Assembly (NCBI GenBank): GCA_963728195.1
Contig: CAVSIX010000012.1
Span: 23,879-87,878, forward strand
Length of the DNA stretch: 64,000 nt
Reading direction: 5' to 3'
From: Sva-07 sp963728195
GTDB taxonomy: Bacteria; Actinomycetota; Acidimicrobiia; Acidimicrobiales; Ilumatobacteraceae
Part shown: in pieces, positions 53,421-62,542 of the stretch
Layout of the letters: each line of letters begins with the position of its first letter
How positions within the stretch are numbered: the stretch's first letter is position 1
Made by a program: the position numbers and the translations under genes
Notes under the pieces: generated by a model
Told to the model about the DNA's origin: nothing
Seen by the model: the letters and a program-made list of their open reading frames with translations, nothing else
The model's database searches: none

Positions 53421-54662
53421 TCAGCGACCCTCGCCGACCTGAGCGCGTTGCTCGACGAGCTGCGGTGGGAGTTCGTGGTACACGTCGTCGAACATCGAGC
53501 GCGGATCGCCCACGGCGCCCGACTTGACCGAACCGTGCGAACTCGCCTCTGCGAATGCTGCGTCGACCTGCTCGGCGATCTCCTGCTCGAGTGCCGCATG
53601 TCGATCGTCGTCCCAGGCGCCGATCGCGACGAGATGTCGGCGGAGCCGGTCGATCGGATCGCCGAGGGGGAATCGCTCCGCCTCGTCGGCAGGCCGGTAC
53701 ACCGATGGATCGTCGGACGTCGAGTGCGCACCGCGACGCAACGTGATCCACTCGATCAGCGTCGGTCCGAGGTTGGTGCGAGCCCGCTCGGCCGCCCACG
53801 CCGAGGCTGCATACGCCGCCAGGTAGTCGTTGCCGTCCACCCGGATCGCCGGGATGCTGAAGCCGTAGCCGCGGTCGGCGAACGTCGCGGAGGCGCCGCG
53901 TGCGAAGTCCTCCGGCGTCGAGATCGCCCAGTGGTTGTTGACGATGTTGAGGATCACCGGCGCCTGATAGGTCGACGCGAACACCAGGGCGGCGTGGAAG
54001 TCGGACTCGGCGGTCGAGCCCTCACCGATCCATGCGCTGGCGATCTCGGTTCCGCCGCGCAACGCCGACGCCATCGCCCACCCCACTGCCTGGGGGTACT
54101 GCGTGGCCAGGTTGCCCGAGATCGAGAAGAAGCCGTGCGACTTGGCCGAATAGAGCACGGGCAGCTGGCGGCCCTTCAAGGGGTCCAACTCGTTCGAAAG
54201 GACCTGGTTCATCATGTTGACGATCGGGTATCCGGCGGCGATCAGCAGTCCCTGCTGCCGATAGGTCGGGAAGTGCATGTCACCGGGGCGCATCGCACGC
54301 TGCTGAGCACATGCGATCGCCTCCTCACCGAGCGCCTGCATGTAGAACGACGCAGTGCCCTGGCGATGGGCGCGCAGCATTCGGGCGTCGAAGGTACGCA
54401 GGAGCACCATGTCGCGCAGGCCGGTGAGCTTCCCCTCGGGCGAGAGGTCGGGCGCCCACTCCCCCACTGCGTGGCCGTCGTCGTCGATCACTCGCACCAG
54501 CTGCTTGCGCATGAGTGCAATGCGTTCGACCCGCTCGTCGAGCGCCGGCTTGGCCATCTCGCCGGCCGCACTGATGAACCGCACCCGGTCGGCTGGCTGC
54601 TGCCCGCGTGCCGGCTCGGGGATCCTCAGCCGCAGTCCTTGCTCATCGCGGTCGCTGGCCAT
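53421..54662 (-). CDS. 2-oxoacid dehydrogenase E1 alpha subunit
   Basis: A 413-residue TPP-binding subunit. The TPP motif is WIGEGSTAESDFH...LNIVNNHWAIS (GEG instead of GDG, as in branched-chain E1 alpha), and the phosphorylation-loop-like RRGAHSTSDDPSVYR follows. It is the first gene of a minus-strand operon of six. GGAGG lies only 3 bases before the ATG. It is divergent from a membrane-protein gene. Confidence 0.9.
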   Translation of the reverse strand: MASDRDEQGLRLRIPEPARGQQPADRVRFISAAGEMAKPALDERVERIALMRKQLVRVIDDDGHAVGEWAPDLSPEGKLTGLRDMVLLRTFDARMLRAHRQGTASFYMQALGEEAIACAQQRAMRPGDMHFPTYRQQGLLIAAGYPIVNMMNQVLSNELDPLKGRQLPVLYSAKSHGFFSISGNLATQYPQAVGWAMASALRGGTEIASAWIGEGSTAESDFHAALVFASTYQAPVILNIVNNHWAISTPEDFARGASATFADRGYGFSIPAIRVDGNDYLAAYAASAWAAERARTNLGPTLIEWITLRRGAHSTSDDPSVYRPADEAERFPLGDPIDRLRRHLVAIGAWDDDRHAALEQEIAEQVDAAFAEASSHGSVKSGAVGDPRSMFDDVYHELPPQLVEQRAQVGEGR

Positions 54663-54736
54663 GACCTCCAATCTCGCGCACAACGAGGACCGACGCACGC
54701 GCGTCCGCTCGACGGGCGCTCGGCGGTGATACCCCA

Positions 54737-54742
54737 TAGGGT
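54737..54742 (+). promoter_or_regulatory. -10 box of the CPVC membrane-protein gene
   Basis: TAGGGT lies 6 bases before ATG 54749. It is in the 86-base gap to E1 alpha. Confidence 0.5.
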
Positions 54743-54748
54743 GTTGTC

Positions 54749-55249
54749 ATGACGGGAGTGCAGTACGCCGAGAACCGAGTGTCCGCTGTCGGGACGCTCC
54801 GACGTTGGCAGCCGGCGCAGCTGCTCGCCGCTGCGGTTGCGGCGGTGGTGATCGCGCTGGCGATCGGTCTGCCGACCGACGTGATCCCGAACCCGGTGTT
54901 CGGACGCCCGGTGCCGGTCACCTGGTGGTCGTATCCCACGTTGGTCGCCACCGCCGTACTCGGTGGTCTGCTCGCGGGAACCTACGTCCGTCGTGACGAC
55001 CGCGACGACCGCGACGCCGTCGACGAGATCGACACCCCGACGCGCAACGGCGGCGTCGCCGGGATGCTGTCGTTCTTCGCAGTCGGCTGTCCGGTGTGCA
55101 ACAAGCTCGTCATCGTCGCGCTGGGCACGACCGGTGCACGGCAGTGGTTCGAGCCGATCCAGCCCGTCCTCGCAGTGGCGTCGATCGTGCTCCTCGCCTG
55201 GGCGCTTCGGGCACGGTTGCGTTCGGCGCAGTCGTGCCGGATCAGCTGA
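54749..55249 (+). CDS. Integral membrane protein with CPVC motif
   Basis: A 166-residue protein with about four transmembrane helices. A cytoplasmic acidic loop (RRDDRDDRDAVDEIDTPTRN) links the second and third helices. The AVGCPVCNKLVIVALGTTGA segment carries a conserved-looking Cys-Pro-x-Cys pair in or at the edge of a membrane helix. Similar proteins occur beside thiol-redox genes in actinobacteria, so metal or disulfide chemistry is possible. Function unproven. Confidence 0.7.
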   Translation: MTGVQYAENRVSAVGTLRRWQPAQLLAAAVAAVVIALAIGLPTDVIPNPVFGRPVPVTWWSYPTLVATAVLGGLLAGTYVRRDDRDDRDAVDEIDTPTRNGGVAGMLSFFAVGCPVCNKLVIVALGTTGARQWFEPIQPVLAVASIVLLAWALRARLRSAQSCRIS

Positions 55250-55291
55250 GCGTTCGGTTCCGAGCCGTCGAACGCCGCACCGGGGTGTGCG

Positions 55292-55483
55292 TCAGATGAC
55301 CCACTCCTTGGCGTCGTAGCCCCCGTCCTTCTCCCAGGCCGGCTCGATGTTGCTCGGATGTCGCCGGCGTGACTGCCAGCGGGCGAGATCGATCACTGCC
55401 TCGGCCCACTCGTCGACCATCACCGGCGAGTCCGAAGCCGGCTGATCGCGGGGGCCGTCGTCGGAGCGGTCCACCGGGTGCAT
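55292..55483 (-). CDS. Small hypothetical protein
   Basis: A 63-residue acidic-to-neutral protein from ATG 55483 with a plausible helical middle (DEWAEAVIDLARWQSRRRHP) and a Trp/Lys end (EKDGGYDAKEWVI). It lies between two plus-strand genes. Codon positions look genuine, but size limits certainty. Confidence 0.45.
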   Translation of the reverse strand: MHPVDRSDDGPRDQPASDSPVMVDEWAEAVIDLARWQSRRRHPSNIEPAWEKDGGYDAKEWVI

Positions 55484-55578
55484 GGGGCAACGTTGCCGGT
55501 GGGGCGGCGCCGACGCCAGGGCCCAAGGTCCCGACCTGACTGCGCATCGGGCACTGTCGAGTCGACAACACTGGAGGA

Positions 55579-56033
55579 ATGGAACCACAGGAACGGGACT
55601 ACCAGCGCGAGGTGCGCAAGCGTGTGAGGCGAGCGGACGCCGCAGTGATCAGTCGGGTCGCCGGCGTGCAGATCGCCTGGAGCGTGGCGCTGCTCGGTGG
55701 GGCTGCGGTCACCCTCGTGCAGGCGTTCGGGACGACGACCGTCGGCTGGCTCGACCAGGCCGACGTCACGTGGATCTCGGCGCTGCTCGGCTTCGTCGTC
55801 GTGGTGGCACAAGGAGCGGGACGCCTCTTCGGGCGGACATCGGGGGTCGTCCATGCCGACGACACGATGCGCCGCAACGTGGCGCGAGGAGCGCCTGTTC
55901 CGGGCGGGGGCGGGACCGTATCGGGATGCGCCGAATCCGTTCGATCTCTTCGTCGAGCGCGGAGGCCGAGCTGCTCGAACACGACCGACACGTCGCCCGT
56001 TACAGCGCGGCGCTGCTCCAGAACGGAGAATGA
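55579..56033 (+). pseudogene. DUF4231/SLATT-like membrane protein, two frameshifts
   Basis: A small protein with two transmembrane helices (AWSVALLGGAAVTLVQAF and a second at about 65-82), a layout typical of SLATT/DUF4231 effectors of conflict systems. The frame breaks near 55888 and again near 55961. Removing one G of the GG at 55888-55889 and one at 55961-55962 gives a continuous reading ...RNVARERLFRAGAGPYRD..., then PNPFDLFVEREAELLEHD..., to the TGA at 56031. The intact version would be about 150 residues. Both breaks are of the same +1 type. Confidence 0.65.
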
Positions 56034-56042
56034 CGCCCAGGC

Positions 56043-57920
56043 TCAGGCGCGGGCGGTCGTGCGTGCCTGCGCTCGCAGTGCCTCGGCGCGTGCGAGCGGA
56101 TCGTCCGGAAGCGCCAGTGCACCGTCGCCTGCATCGGCGGCGGGCGTTGGCATCGGAGCTTGCGTCTCATGGCGGAGCATCTCGTCGATGAAACCGTTGG
56201 TCAGGTCGCGATCGGCCAGCAGCCCGGCATGGGGGCCCGATGCGGTGCGAACCTCGACCCGTCCCGTGGTGCGGAGCCGGGTGAGCGTGGGGTCGTCATC
56301 GACGTCGGTGGCGATGCCGAGGATCGAGCGGCGGGCGCCACGGGCATCCGAGGCCGCCGACTCTCCGACGTCGGCGTGGAGCCGGGACACCAGTTGCAGC
56401 AGTGGCATCGGGAGCGGGTCGGGTTCGTGCGAGACGGTTGCGTCATCGACGATCAGTGACAACTGCTGCAGCCGACCGGCGTCGAGGAGCCGGGCGTACG
56501 AACCGGCGAAATCGGCCAGCGGGGTCGCAGGGACGACCGCAGTGGCCGTCGTGAGCTCGCCACGCAACAGGTGGGCGAGTTGGGTCATCAGCAGGTCACC
56601 GGCGCCGTGCGAGAGCAGGTGGAGATCGAATGGCTTCTGATTCCGCTTGTAGCGGATTCGTTCGGCCAGGATGCGCGCACCGCCCGATGGGTCGGCACAT
56701 GCCGCCGTCGATCGTCGTTTGATCTGGTGCCAGATCAGCCCGGCGGCCGAGCGATCGATGACCGCCTCGATCGGCGTGTCGTCCCCCAGCCGGGCGGACC
56801 AGGTGTCGAGTTCGTCGTGGAGTTCGTTCAGCCACGAGGTCTCCCAGACGACGAAGAACGGATAGATCCCCGCAGCGAGCAACCGATCGCGCAGGTCGCA
56901 GAACTGCTCGATCGCGGTCGCCGTCGGCAGCACTGCCCCGTCGGCGACGATGGCGACGCGCCGGCGTGGCCAGTCGGCGGTGTGCTCCTGGAACAGGAAC
57001 AGCAGTGTGGCGAGCGACGCCTCGTCCATTTCGTAGAGGCCCCGCGAGGCCAGGCGTCCATCGTCGTCCAGTACCACGAGATGCTGCCACAGCTTCCGAT
57101 AGGACTGCACACTGCTCGGCGCCGCCGGAGTCGGCGCCGTACGCGTGGGTTCGTCCGGTGCGACGTCGACGACCCACACGTCTTGGTGGGCGGTTCGCCA
57201 CTCGTCGTACGGCATGAGCGCACAGCCCTCGACGCCCCACTCGGGGCCCCACGAGTTGTGCACCCAGAAGCCGAGCTCGTCGTAACCGGCGATGACGAAC
57301 GCATGGCCGCCCTTGTCGGCGTCGTCGGGCCGCCGGGCGATCGTCGGCTCGATGTCGGGCAGGAAGAGCCGGTACCACCCGACGTGGAGCCGAGCGCTCA
57401 CGTAGAGCGGGTACCCCGCCGCCAGTGCGTCCTGCATCGCGCCCACGTCGGTGCCCTCGATCTTGCGATACGACAACAGGGGTCGTCGCCGCGCGTCGAG
57501 GAGCCGGGCGAGGGTGAGCGTGCCGTGTCGAGATCCGTCCTCGTCGCGGGGGTCGTACGGCCACAGTTCGTCGAGGGCCACGCCGGTGCGGCTCCAGCCC
57601 TTCAGCGCGCCACGCAGTGTCGATCCCTCCTCCCATGCTTCGTCGTCGTACATCTGCGCCATCTCGTACATCATCCGGCGGCTGACCGATGGGAGTGTCG
57701 GATCGTCGTGGCGCCGGCGACGGTGGTAGTTCGCGATCGCTGCGAGGGCGAACCCGGTGCACTCCTCGCCCCGTTGATGCCAGGTCGTGCCGACGAGGCG
57801 CCGGTACTCCTCGTGGTCGACGGCGACTGGTCGGACGTAACCGGGTTCGTGCTCGGGCACGTACATCAGATCGCGCTCGTCCGGGGGGTCGGGCGCGATC
57901 GGTGTCGCGAACTCGGGCAT
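56043..57920 (-). CDS. Papain-like cysteine peptidase with large C-terminal domain
   Basis: A 625-residue protein. The N-terminal part (about 40-240) is a C1A-like peptidase: Cys54 in QRGEECTGFALAA, His206 in GGHAFVIAGYD and Asn222 in HNSWGPEWG, a full catalytic set. It has no signal peptide, so it acts inside the cell. The C-terminal half (about 285-600) contains a hydrolase-fold-like stretch (FDLHLLSHGAGDLL), where the nucleophile-elbow Ser is Gly, so it may bind rather than cut. ATG 57920 is chosen, 7 bases after the cyclase/ATPase stop; ATG 57938 would overlap it. Confidence 0.78.
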   Translation of the reverse strand: MPEFATPIAPDPPDERDLMYVPEHEPGYVRPVAVDHEEYRRLVGTTWHQRGEECTGFALAAIANYHRRRRHDDPTLPSVSRRMMYEMAQMYDDEAWEEGSTLRGALKGWSRTGVALDELWPYDPRDEDGSRHGTLTLARLLDARRRPLLSYRKIEGTDVGAMQDALAAGYPLYVSARLHVGWYRLFLPDIEPTIARRPDDADKGGHAFVIAGYDELGFWVHNSWGPEWGVEGCALMPYDEWRTAHQDVWVVDVAPDEPTRTAPTPAAPSSVQSYRKLWQHLVVLDDDGRLASRGLYEMDEASLATLLFLFQEHTADWPRRRVAIVADGAVLPTATAIEQFCDLRDRLLAAGIYPFFVVWETSWLNELHDELDTWSARLGDDTPIEAVIDRSAAGLIWHQIKRRSTAACADPSGGARILAERIRYKRNQKPFDLHLLSHGAGDLLMTQLAHLLRGELTTATAVVPATPLADFAGSYARLLDAGRLQQLSLIVDDATVSHEPDPLPMPLLQLVSRLHADVGESAASDARGARRSILGIATDVDDDPTLTRLRTTGRVEVRTASGPHAGLLADRDLTNGFIDEMLRHETQAPMPTPAADAGDGALALPDDPLARAEALRAQARTTARA

Positions 57921-57927
57921 CGGGCCC

Positions 57928-60687
57928 TCAGCCGCCATCGTCGGTCTCGATGAAGCTGCGCAGCGCCGACGTGGCGATGTCGAGGAACTCCGGGCGGGTG
58001 CGCCGCGCACCGGTGCGCAGGCAGCGGGCGAACTCCTCGTCGTCGAGCTGCTCGCTCAGACGGAGGCGGGTCGCCTCGAGGTCGGACAGGACGAACGTCG
58101 GCTGCTCCGTCCGCCTGCGCTCGTAGTCGTTCGTCGCCGCACCCACCAGTACTGCTGCGGTCGGATGGTCGTCGATGACCGACGCCGCATACTGCGTTGC
58201 CCACACCGGCGACTCGTCGTACCAGGTCTCACCCGGCGTGGTGATCGAGCTCAGCAGGCAGCGCGCGGCGAGGCGGCGGTCGCCGTCGGCCCGGTGCAAC
58301 AAGGCCAAGCTGAGGTCGACGTCGGCGATCCCCGGTGTCACGTTCAGTTCCTCGAACCGTTCGCGGGCTTCGACGAGGTGAGTACGCGCCTCGCCGGTGC
58401 GCCCCGCCAACGCGAGCAACTTTCCCAATCCGGCCATCGCCACGGCGGTCCCGTATCGATCGTCGGCGGCCCGGCCCTCGGCGAGCGCTTCGCGGAAGTG
58501 ATCCTCGGCGCCCGGGCGTCCCGCATGGTGTTCGCCGGCGGCCAGACTGCACAGCATGAGGGTCGGCGGTTCGCCGCCTTGACGCTGGGACTCGATCGCC
58601 TCGAGCAGGGCGGCCTCTGCTGCGTCGGTTTCGCCGGTGTCGTACAGGAGATTGCCGAGATTGTTCAGCGCCGCTGCCAGGCGAACGGGATCGTCCAGGC
58701 GCCTGCGGATGGCGACCTGCTCCCTGAGCGCCTCGATGCCCAACTGCGGATCGCCGGTGCCACTCAGCATCAGCGCGTAGCTGTGGAGCGCCCCTGCGCG
58801 CAGCTCATCGGGGAGGTCGATGGCGAGCCCGAACAGCGACTCGCACCATTCCAGTCCTTCGCGACGCACGCCGGCTGCGTACCAGAGGTAGCCGAGCGCG
58901 TCGACCAGCCGGGCAGCCGTGATGGCATCGGCGGAGTCGATCGAGAATCGCAGCGCCGCGCGGAAGTTGTCCTCTTCCTCGTCGAGCACTGCGAGCGCCG
59001 ATGCCAGTTCGCCGGAGCGTTGACGTCGCTGCAGGACCACTGCGAGATCGGCGAAGTGCTCCGCATGGTGAGCGGACGTGACCACGCGCTCGTCGGCTCG
59101 CTCGAGATGCCCGAGCGCATAGGACCTGATGCTCTCCAGGAGCTGATAGCGAGTGCCGCTGTTGCCGCTCGTCGTCGAGACCATCGACTTGTCGACGAGG
59201 GCCGTCAGCAGGTCGATGACGTCGAACTCGAAGATGGAGTCGTCCGCACACACGTGCTCGGCGGCCTCCAAGGCGAAATCGGACACGAAGGCGCCGAGCC
59301 GACGGAACACGATGCGCTCGCGTTCGTCGAGCAGGTCGTGGCTCCACTCGATGGTGCTCAGCAGCGTCTGTTGGCGGTCGTCGCTCGAGCGATCGATACC
59401 GGTGAGCAGGCGGAACCGCTCGTCGAGACGGGAGGAGATCTGTTGTGGCGACATCGAACGGACACGGGCTGCGGCGAGTTCCAGTGCGAGCGGGATCCCG
59501 TCGAGGCGTCGACAGATCGACGTGACGTCGTCGAGATTGGTCGGATCGAGTGCGAATCCTGGGTCGGCCAGCTCTGCGCGATCGACGAAGAGACGGATGG
59601 CGTCGTAGCCGAGGCTCCGCTCGACATCGCTGCCGGGTGGCGGTATCGACAGCGACGGAACCCGGTAGAGCACCTCGCCGGTCACGGCCAGCCGTTCGCG
59701 GCTGGTGGCGATGACTCTCAGGTTCGGGCAGCCGAGGAGCAACTGGCTCGTCAACCGTGCAACGGCCCCCACGAGATGTTCGCAGTTGTCGAGGACCAAC
59801 AACATCCGACGATCGCCGATCGTCTCGGCGATCGTCTCGGCGAGCGGCACGTCCGCGTCCTTCGTTGCCCCGAATCGCTGCGCCACCTCGTCGAGGACGA
59901 CGTGGTGGTCGACCAGTGCGGCGAGTTCGACGAGTCGGATCCCGTCGGGATGGTCGAGCACCACCCGCTCGGCGACCTCGAGCGCGAGGCGGGTCTTGCC
60001 GGCACCGCCGGGACCGGCCAGCGTGACGAGACGCCGATCAGCGAGGAGTGCCACGATCTCGCCGATCTCGTGATCTCGTCCGATGAACTTGGTCAGCTGT
60101 GCGGGCAGCGTGTCGGCGGGGCCCTCGAGCGTCCGGATCTTCGGGAACTCCCGATCGAGTCCGGGGTGACACACCTGCAGGATGCGTTCTGGTTCCGCGA
60201 GATCGCGCAGGCGGTGGACTCCGAGGTCGAGCAGCTCGACCCCGTCGGGTAGATCGTCACCGAGCAGGTCGCAGGAAGATCCGGAGATCAGGATCTGGCC
60301 GCCGTGTCCGGCGCTGGCGATCCTCGCGCAGCGGTTCACCGACGGACCGAAGTAGTCGCCATCGCGCACGGTCGCCTCGCCCGTGTGGACTCCGGAGCGC
60401 ACCCGCAGCTCGACGTCGCCGACCATCTCGCCCACCATCTCGCGCAGACTGAACTGGATGTCCAGTGCCGCATCGACCGCATCACGCACGTGTTCGAACG
60501 CCACCGAGAAGCTGTCGCCGGCGGTGGTGAAGACGTAGCCGTGGTGGGCGTCGACCGCCTGACGGATCCGGCGATCGTGCTCGGCGAGGGCGTCCGTCAT
60601 CGCTCCGGGATGGCGATCCCAGAGCACGGTGGATCCCTCGACGTCGGTGAACAGGAAGGTGACGGTTCCAGAAGGAGGCGAGCTCAT
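57928..60687 (-). CDS. Cyclase-homology/STAND ATPase/TPR signalling protein
   Basis: A 919-residue protein with a class III cyclase-like domain (1-170), a STAND/AAA-like NTPase (about 190-480) and a helical TPR-like region to the end. In the cyclase part D15 (FTDVEGST) and D58 (TTAGDSF) are the metal aspartates and NRCARI keeps the transition-state Arg, but the adenine-specifying Lys before Thr is Thr54. The NTPase has Walker A GPGGAGKT and Walker B LLVLDNCEH. This layout is common among actinobacterial regulators and sensors. Its stop is immediately followed by a papain-like peptidase gene. Confidence 0.85.
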   Translation of the reverse strand: MSSPPSGTVTFLFTDVEGSTVLWDRHPGAMTDALAEHDRRIRQAVDAHHGYVFTTAGDSFSVAFEHVRDAVDAALDIQFSLREMVGEMVGDVELRVRSGVHTGEATVRDGDYFGPSVNRCARIASAGHGGQILISGSSCDLLGDDLPDGVELLDLGVHRLRDLAEPERILQVCHPGLDREFPKIRTLEGPADTLPAQLTKFIGRDHEIGEIVALLADRRLVTLAGPGGAGKTRLALEVAERVVLDHPDGIRLVELAALVDHHVVLDEVAQRFGATKDADVPLAETIAETIGDRRMLLVLDNCEHLVGAVARLTSQLLLGCPNLRVIATSRERLAVTGEVLYRVPSLSIPPPGSDVERSLGYDAIRLFVDRAELADPGFALDPTNLDDVTSICRRLDGIPLALELAAARVRSMSPQQISSRLDERFRLLTGIDRSSDDRQQTLLSTIEWSHDLLDERERIVFRRLGAFVSDFALEAAEHVCADDSIFEFDVIDLLTALVDKSMVSTTSGNSGTRYQLLESIRSYALGHLERADERVVTSAHHAEHFADLAVVLQRRQRSGELASALAVLDEEEDNFRAALRFSIDSADAITAARLVDALGYLWYAAGVRREGLEWCESLFGLAIDLPDELRAGALHSYALMLSGTGDPQLGIEALREQVAIRRRLDDPVRLAAALNNLGNLLYDTGETDAAEAALLEAIESQRQGGEPPTLMLCSLAAGEHHAGRPGAEDHFREALAEGRAADDRYGTAVAMAGLGKLLALAGRTGEARTHLVEARERFEELNVTPGIADVDLSLALLHRADGDRRLAARCLLSSITTPGETWYDESPVWATQYAASVIDDHPTAAVLVGAATNDYERRRTEQPTFVLSDLEATRLRLSEQLDDEEFARCLRTGARRTRPEFLDIATSALRSFIETDDGG

Positions 60688-60790
60688 GATGTGACGTGTC
60701 TGACGGTTGCCACATCATTCCATGTGTGCGACACTGCGTGCCGTTTCGGGGTCGAAGCGAGCCTCCGGCGAGGGAGAAGTGGGTGGAACG

Positions 60791-61271
60791 ATGATCACGA
60801 ACACCAGCAGCAAGCGCGAGATCAAGGACTTGCAGCGACTCCTTCTGGCGGTTGGCCTGATGGAGTTCACCGCGTCGACCAAGAGCGGCAAGTGGGGAGC
60901 CGAAACGCAAGAAGCCGTGCTCCGTGCCTACACCAAGCTGGGCTGGGACCACCCGGCCGACGGCCGATGGATCTCTGCGCCCGCCCTCGCCGCCGTCGCC
61001 GAGCGCGATGCATCACCACTCCGTCGAAGGAGCCGACACCCCGACCGGTGAAGGCGTCGGTGGAGGCGGCACGCACGCCGGAGGCGGCGGCACCCATGCC
61101 GGTGGCGGTGGCACCCATGCCGGCGGTGGCGGCACCCATGCCGGCGGTGGTGGCACCCATGCCGGCGGTGGCGGCACCCATGCCGGCGGTGGCGGCACCC
61201 ATGCCGGTGGCGGTGGCACCCATGCCGGCGGTGGCGGCACCCATGCCGGCGGTGGTGGCGACATCGAGTAA
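60791..61271 (+). CDS. PG-binding-like domain with GGGGTHA repeat tail (frame break between)
   Basis: From ATG 60791 a PG_binding_1-like domain reads DLQRLLLAVG, KSGKWGAETQEAVLRAYTKLGW and ISAPALAAVAE. The frame then turns into unrelated Arg-rich sequence and stops at 61051. A second frame, from ATG 61008 at the latest, gives HSVEGADTPTGEG followed by nine GGGGTHA units and ends GGGGDIE. In that second frame all differences among the 21-bp units are third-position and synonymous, so this frame is the coding one. Removing one C from tcaCCact near 61014 fuses both parts. It is probably a wall-associated glycine-rich protein, about 159 residues if fused. Confidence 0.55.
61059..61259 (+). repeat. 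21-bp minisatellite, nine full units plus a partial
   Basis: The unit is four Gly codons then ACC CAT GCC. Nine full units run 61059-61247 and a tenth is truncated. Variation is GGC/GGT/GGA, ACC/ACG and CAT/CAC only, all at third codon positions of the frame that encodes GGGGTHA. Other frames would have replaced amino acids. Confidence 0.85.
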
Positions 61272-61728
61272 TGCGCCGGCCTCCCACGGTCTCCGCGTGA
61301 TCAGGTAGGGGCGTTCCGTGGAACTCGTGAACTCATTGCGCACCTGGTGCACAACAAGTTCACGAGAACGCACGGCGGGTGGCGGAACAGGGCTTCGAGC
61401 AGCGTTTTGGACGTTGCAGGCAGGCTGGCTGACACTGGCCAGCCGTTCGGCTACGGCAAACGACCGCTATAGCCCAGAGTGTTCGAAGCAGTCTCCGCTC
61501 GATTGGCCGCTGATTACGTTCGTTGGCCTGGCGATTCTTGCGGGTCGTGTGGCCGGCGACTACACCGTCCCATTGCTGAACTGGCCAGACATTCTTCAGT
61601 AAGCCAGCACCCATTCGTCATGATCGACCGGGTCACCGACGATCCGACACCCCGAGGGTCTCGAGCACTTTGTGCGTTCGGTTACGATGTCTCGGCGCCC
61701 TCGGCGACCGTGACCCGACCCGTGGCGA
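61272..61728. other. Non-coding stretch with a nested dyad
   Basis: No gene could be supported. It contains an inverted repeat CTCGTGAACT (61324-61333) with AGTTCACGAG (61357-61366), enclosing a second dyad GCACC-t-GGTGC (61340-61350). The codon-position GC bias of neighbouring genes is weaker here. It may be a decayed gene or the edge of a mobile region. Confidence 0.5.
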
Positions 61729-62489
61729 TTAGCGGGATGGAGTCTTGCGGCCGATGCCATGAAGCGCCATCGCCCGACGCACCGTCGTGTGGCCGGCACC
61801 GGTATCACGGGCGATCTCCGCCATGGTCAGGCCGTCGGCGACGTACCGCTTGCGCGGCCACGTTGGGTCGATGCACCGGGACGGTCGGCTTGACGTCACC
61901 GCAGCACCCCGTGGCGTTTGAGCGCCCTGTCGACGGTGTTGTTGGCGACGCCGAGCTCGTCGGCGATTGCACGAGTCGGAATCCGTTCATGTGCGCCCAT
62001 GCGGTGGCGCCGAGTTCTGCGGCCGGCGATTGTTATCCTGGGGAGGGTTCTGGACGCCGTGAAGTCATAGTGCTTTCCGGACTGTCGCACGGTCGACGCC
62101 TGCGGTGCGGGCGATCGAGGTCACAGTCGCTCCGTCGGCGAATGCAGCTCGCAGGGCGTCGGCGGTCAGCTCCGGATGGGTGGCTGGCCGCTCGATAGCG
62201 GATCGTTCCAGCGCCGCTCGAACCTCGGCGGTAGGGAACGCTCAACGACTGGCCGGTAGCCCATGCGCTGATCCCTTCGTCGACGAACCGCTGGCGGAGC
62301 CACGAAAGATCGTTGAGAACACTGCGACGACGCTGACGGGAACGCGTCGACCTGAGCGGCAGACCGGCAGCATGCAACCAGTCGCGCATCGTCCGAGGAG
62401 TCACGCCAAGATCCGACCACGATCACTGTCACCCGCTCGCCGGCGTCGAGGCGGGCGGCAACTACGTCGAGATCAGGCGGTACTGCCAC
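61729..62489 (-). pseudogene. Decayed multi-helix-turn-helix protein
   Basis: Several HTH motifs lie in sequence but in changing frames. From the 5' end: MAVPPDLDVVAARLDAGERV, then VTPRTMRDWLHAAGLPLRS, PTAEVRAALER, GATVTSIARTAGVDRATVRKAL, TRAIADELGVANNTVDRALKRHG and finally GLTMAEIARDTGAGHTTVRRAM. These need about five +1 corrections and one in-frame TGA removed. GTG 62489 has TAACGT 6 bases upstream, so the old promoter is preserved. The intact form would be about 250 residues, resembling Homeodomain-like or resolvase-type DNA-binding repeats. Confidence 0.7.
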
Positions 62490-62542
62490 GCCCGCACGTT
62501 ACGTCGGCACGTAGATGGCTCCAGTAGCGCTGATCGGCGCGA

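Noticed and set aside
61059..61259. CRISPR-like array
   Set aside because: Units are directly joined with no spacers, are only 21 bp and form one coding frame.
60867..61373. Proteins rich in GMGAATA or PPPPAWV, and a plus-strand PMPAVAA protein, over the minisatellite
   Set aside because: The repeat differences are synonymous only in the GGGGTHA frame. The other frames are open simply because the repeat lacks stop codons.
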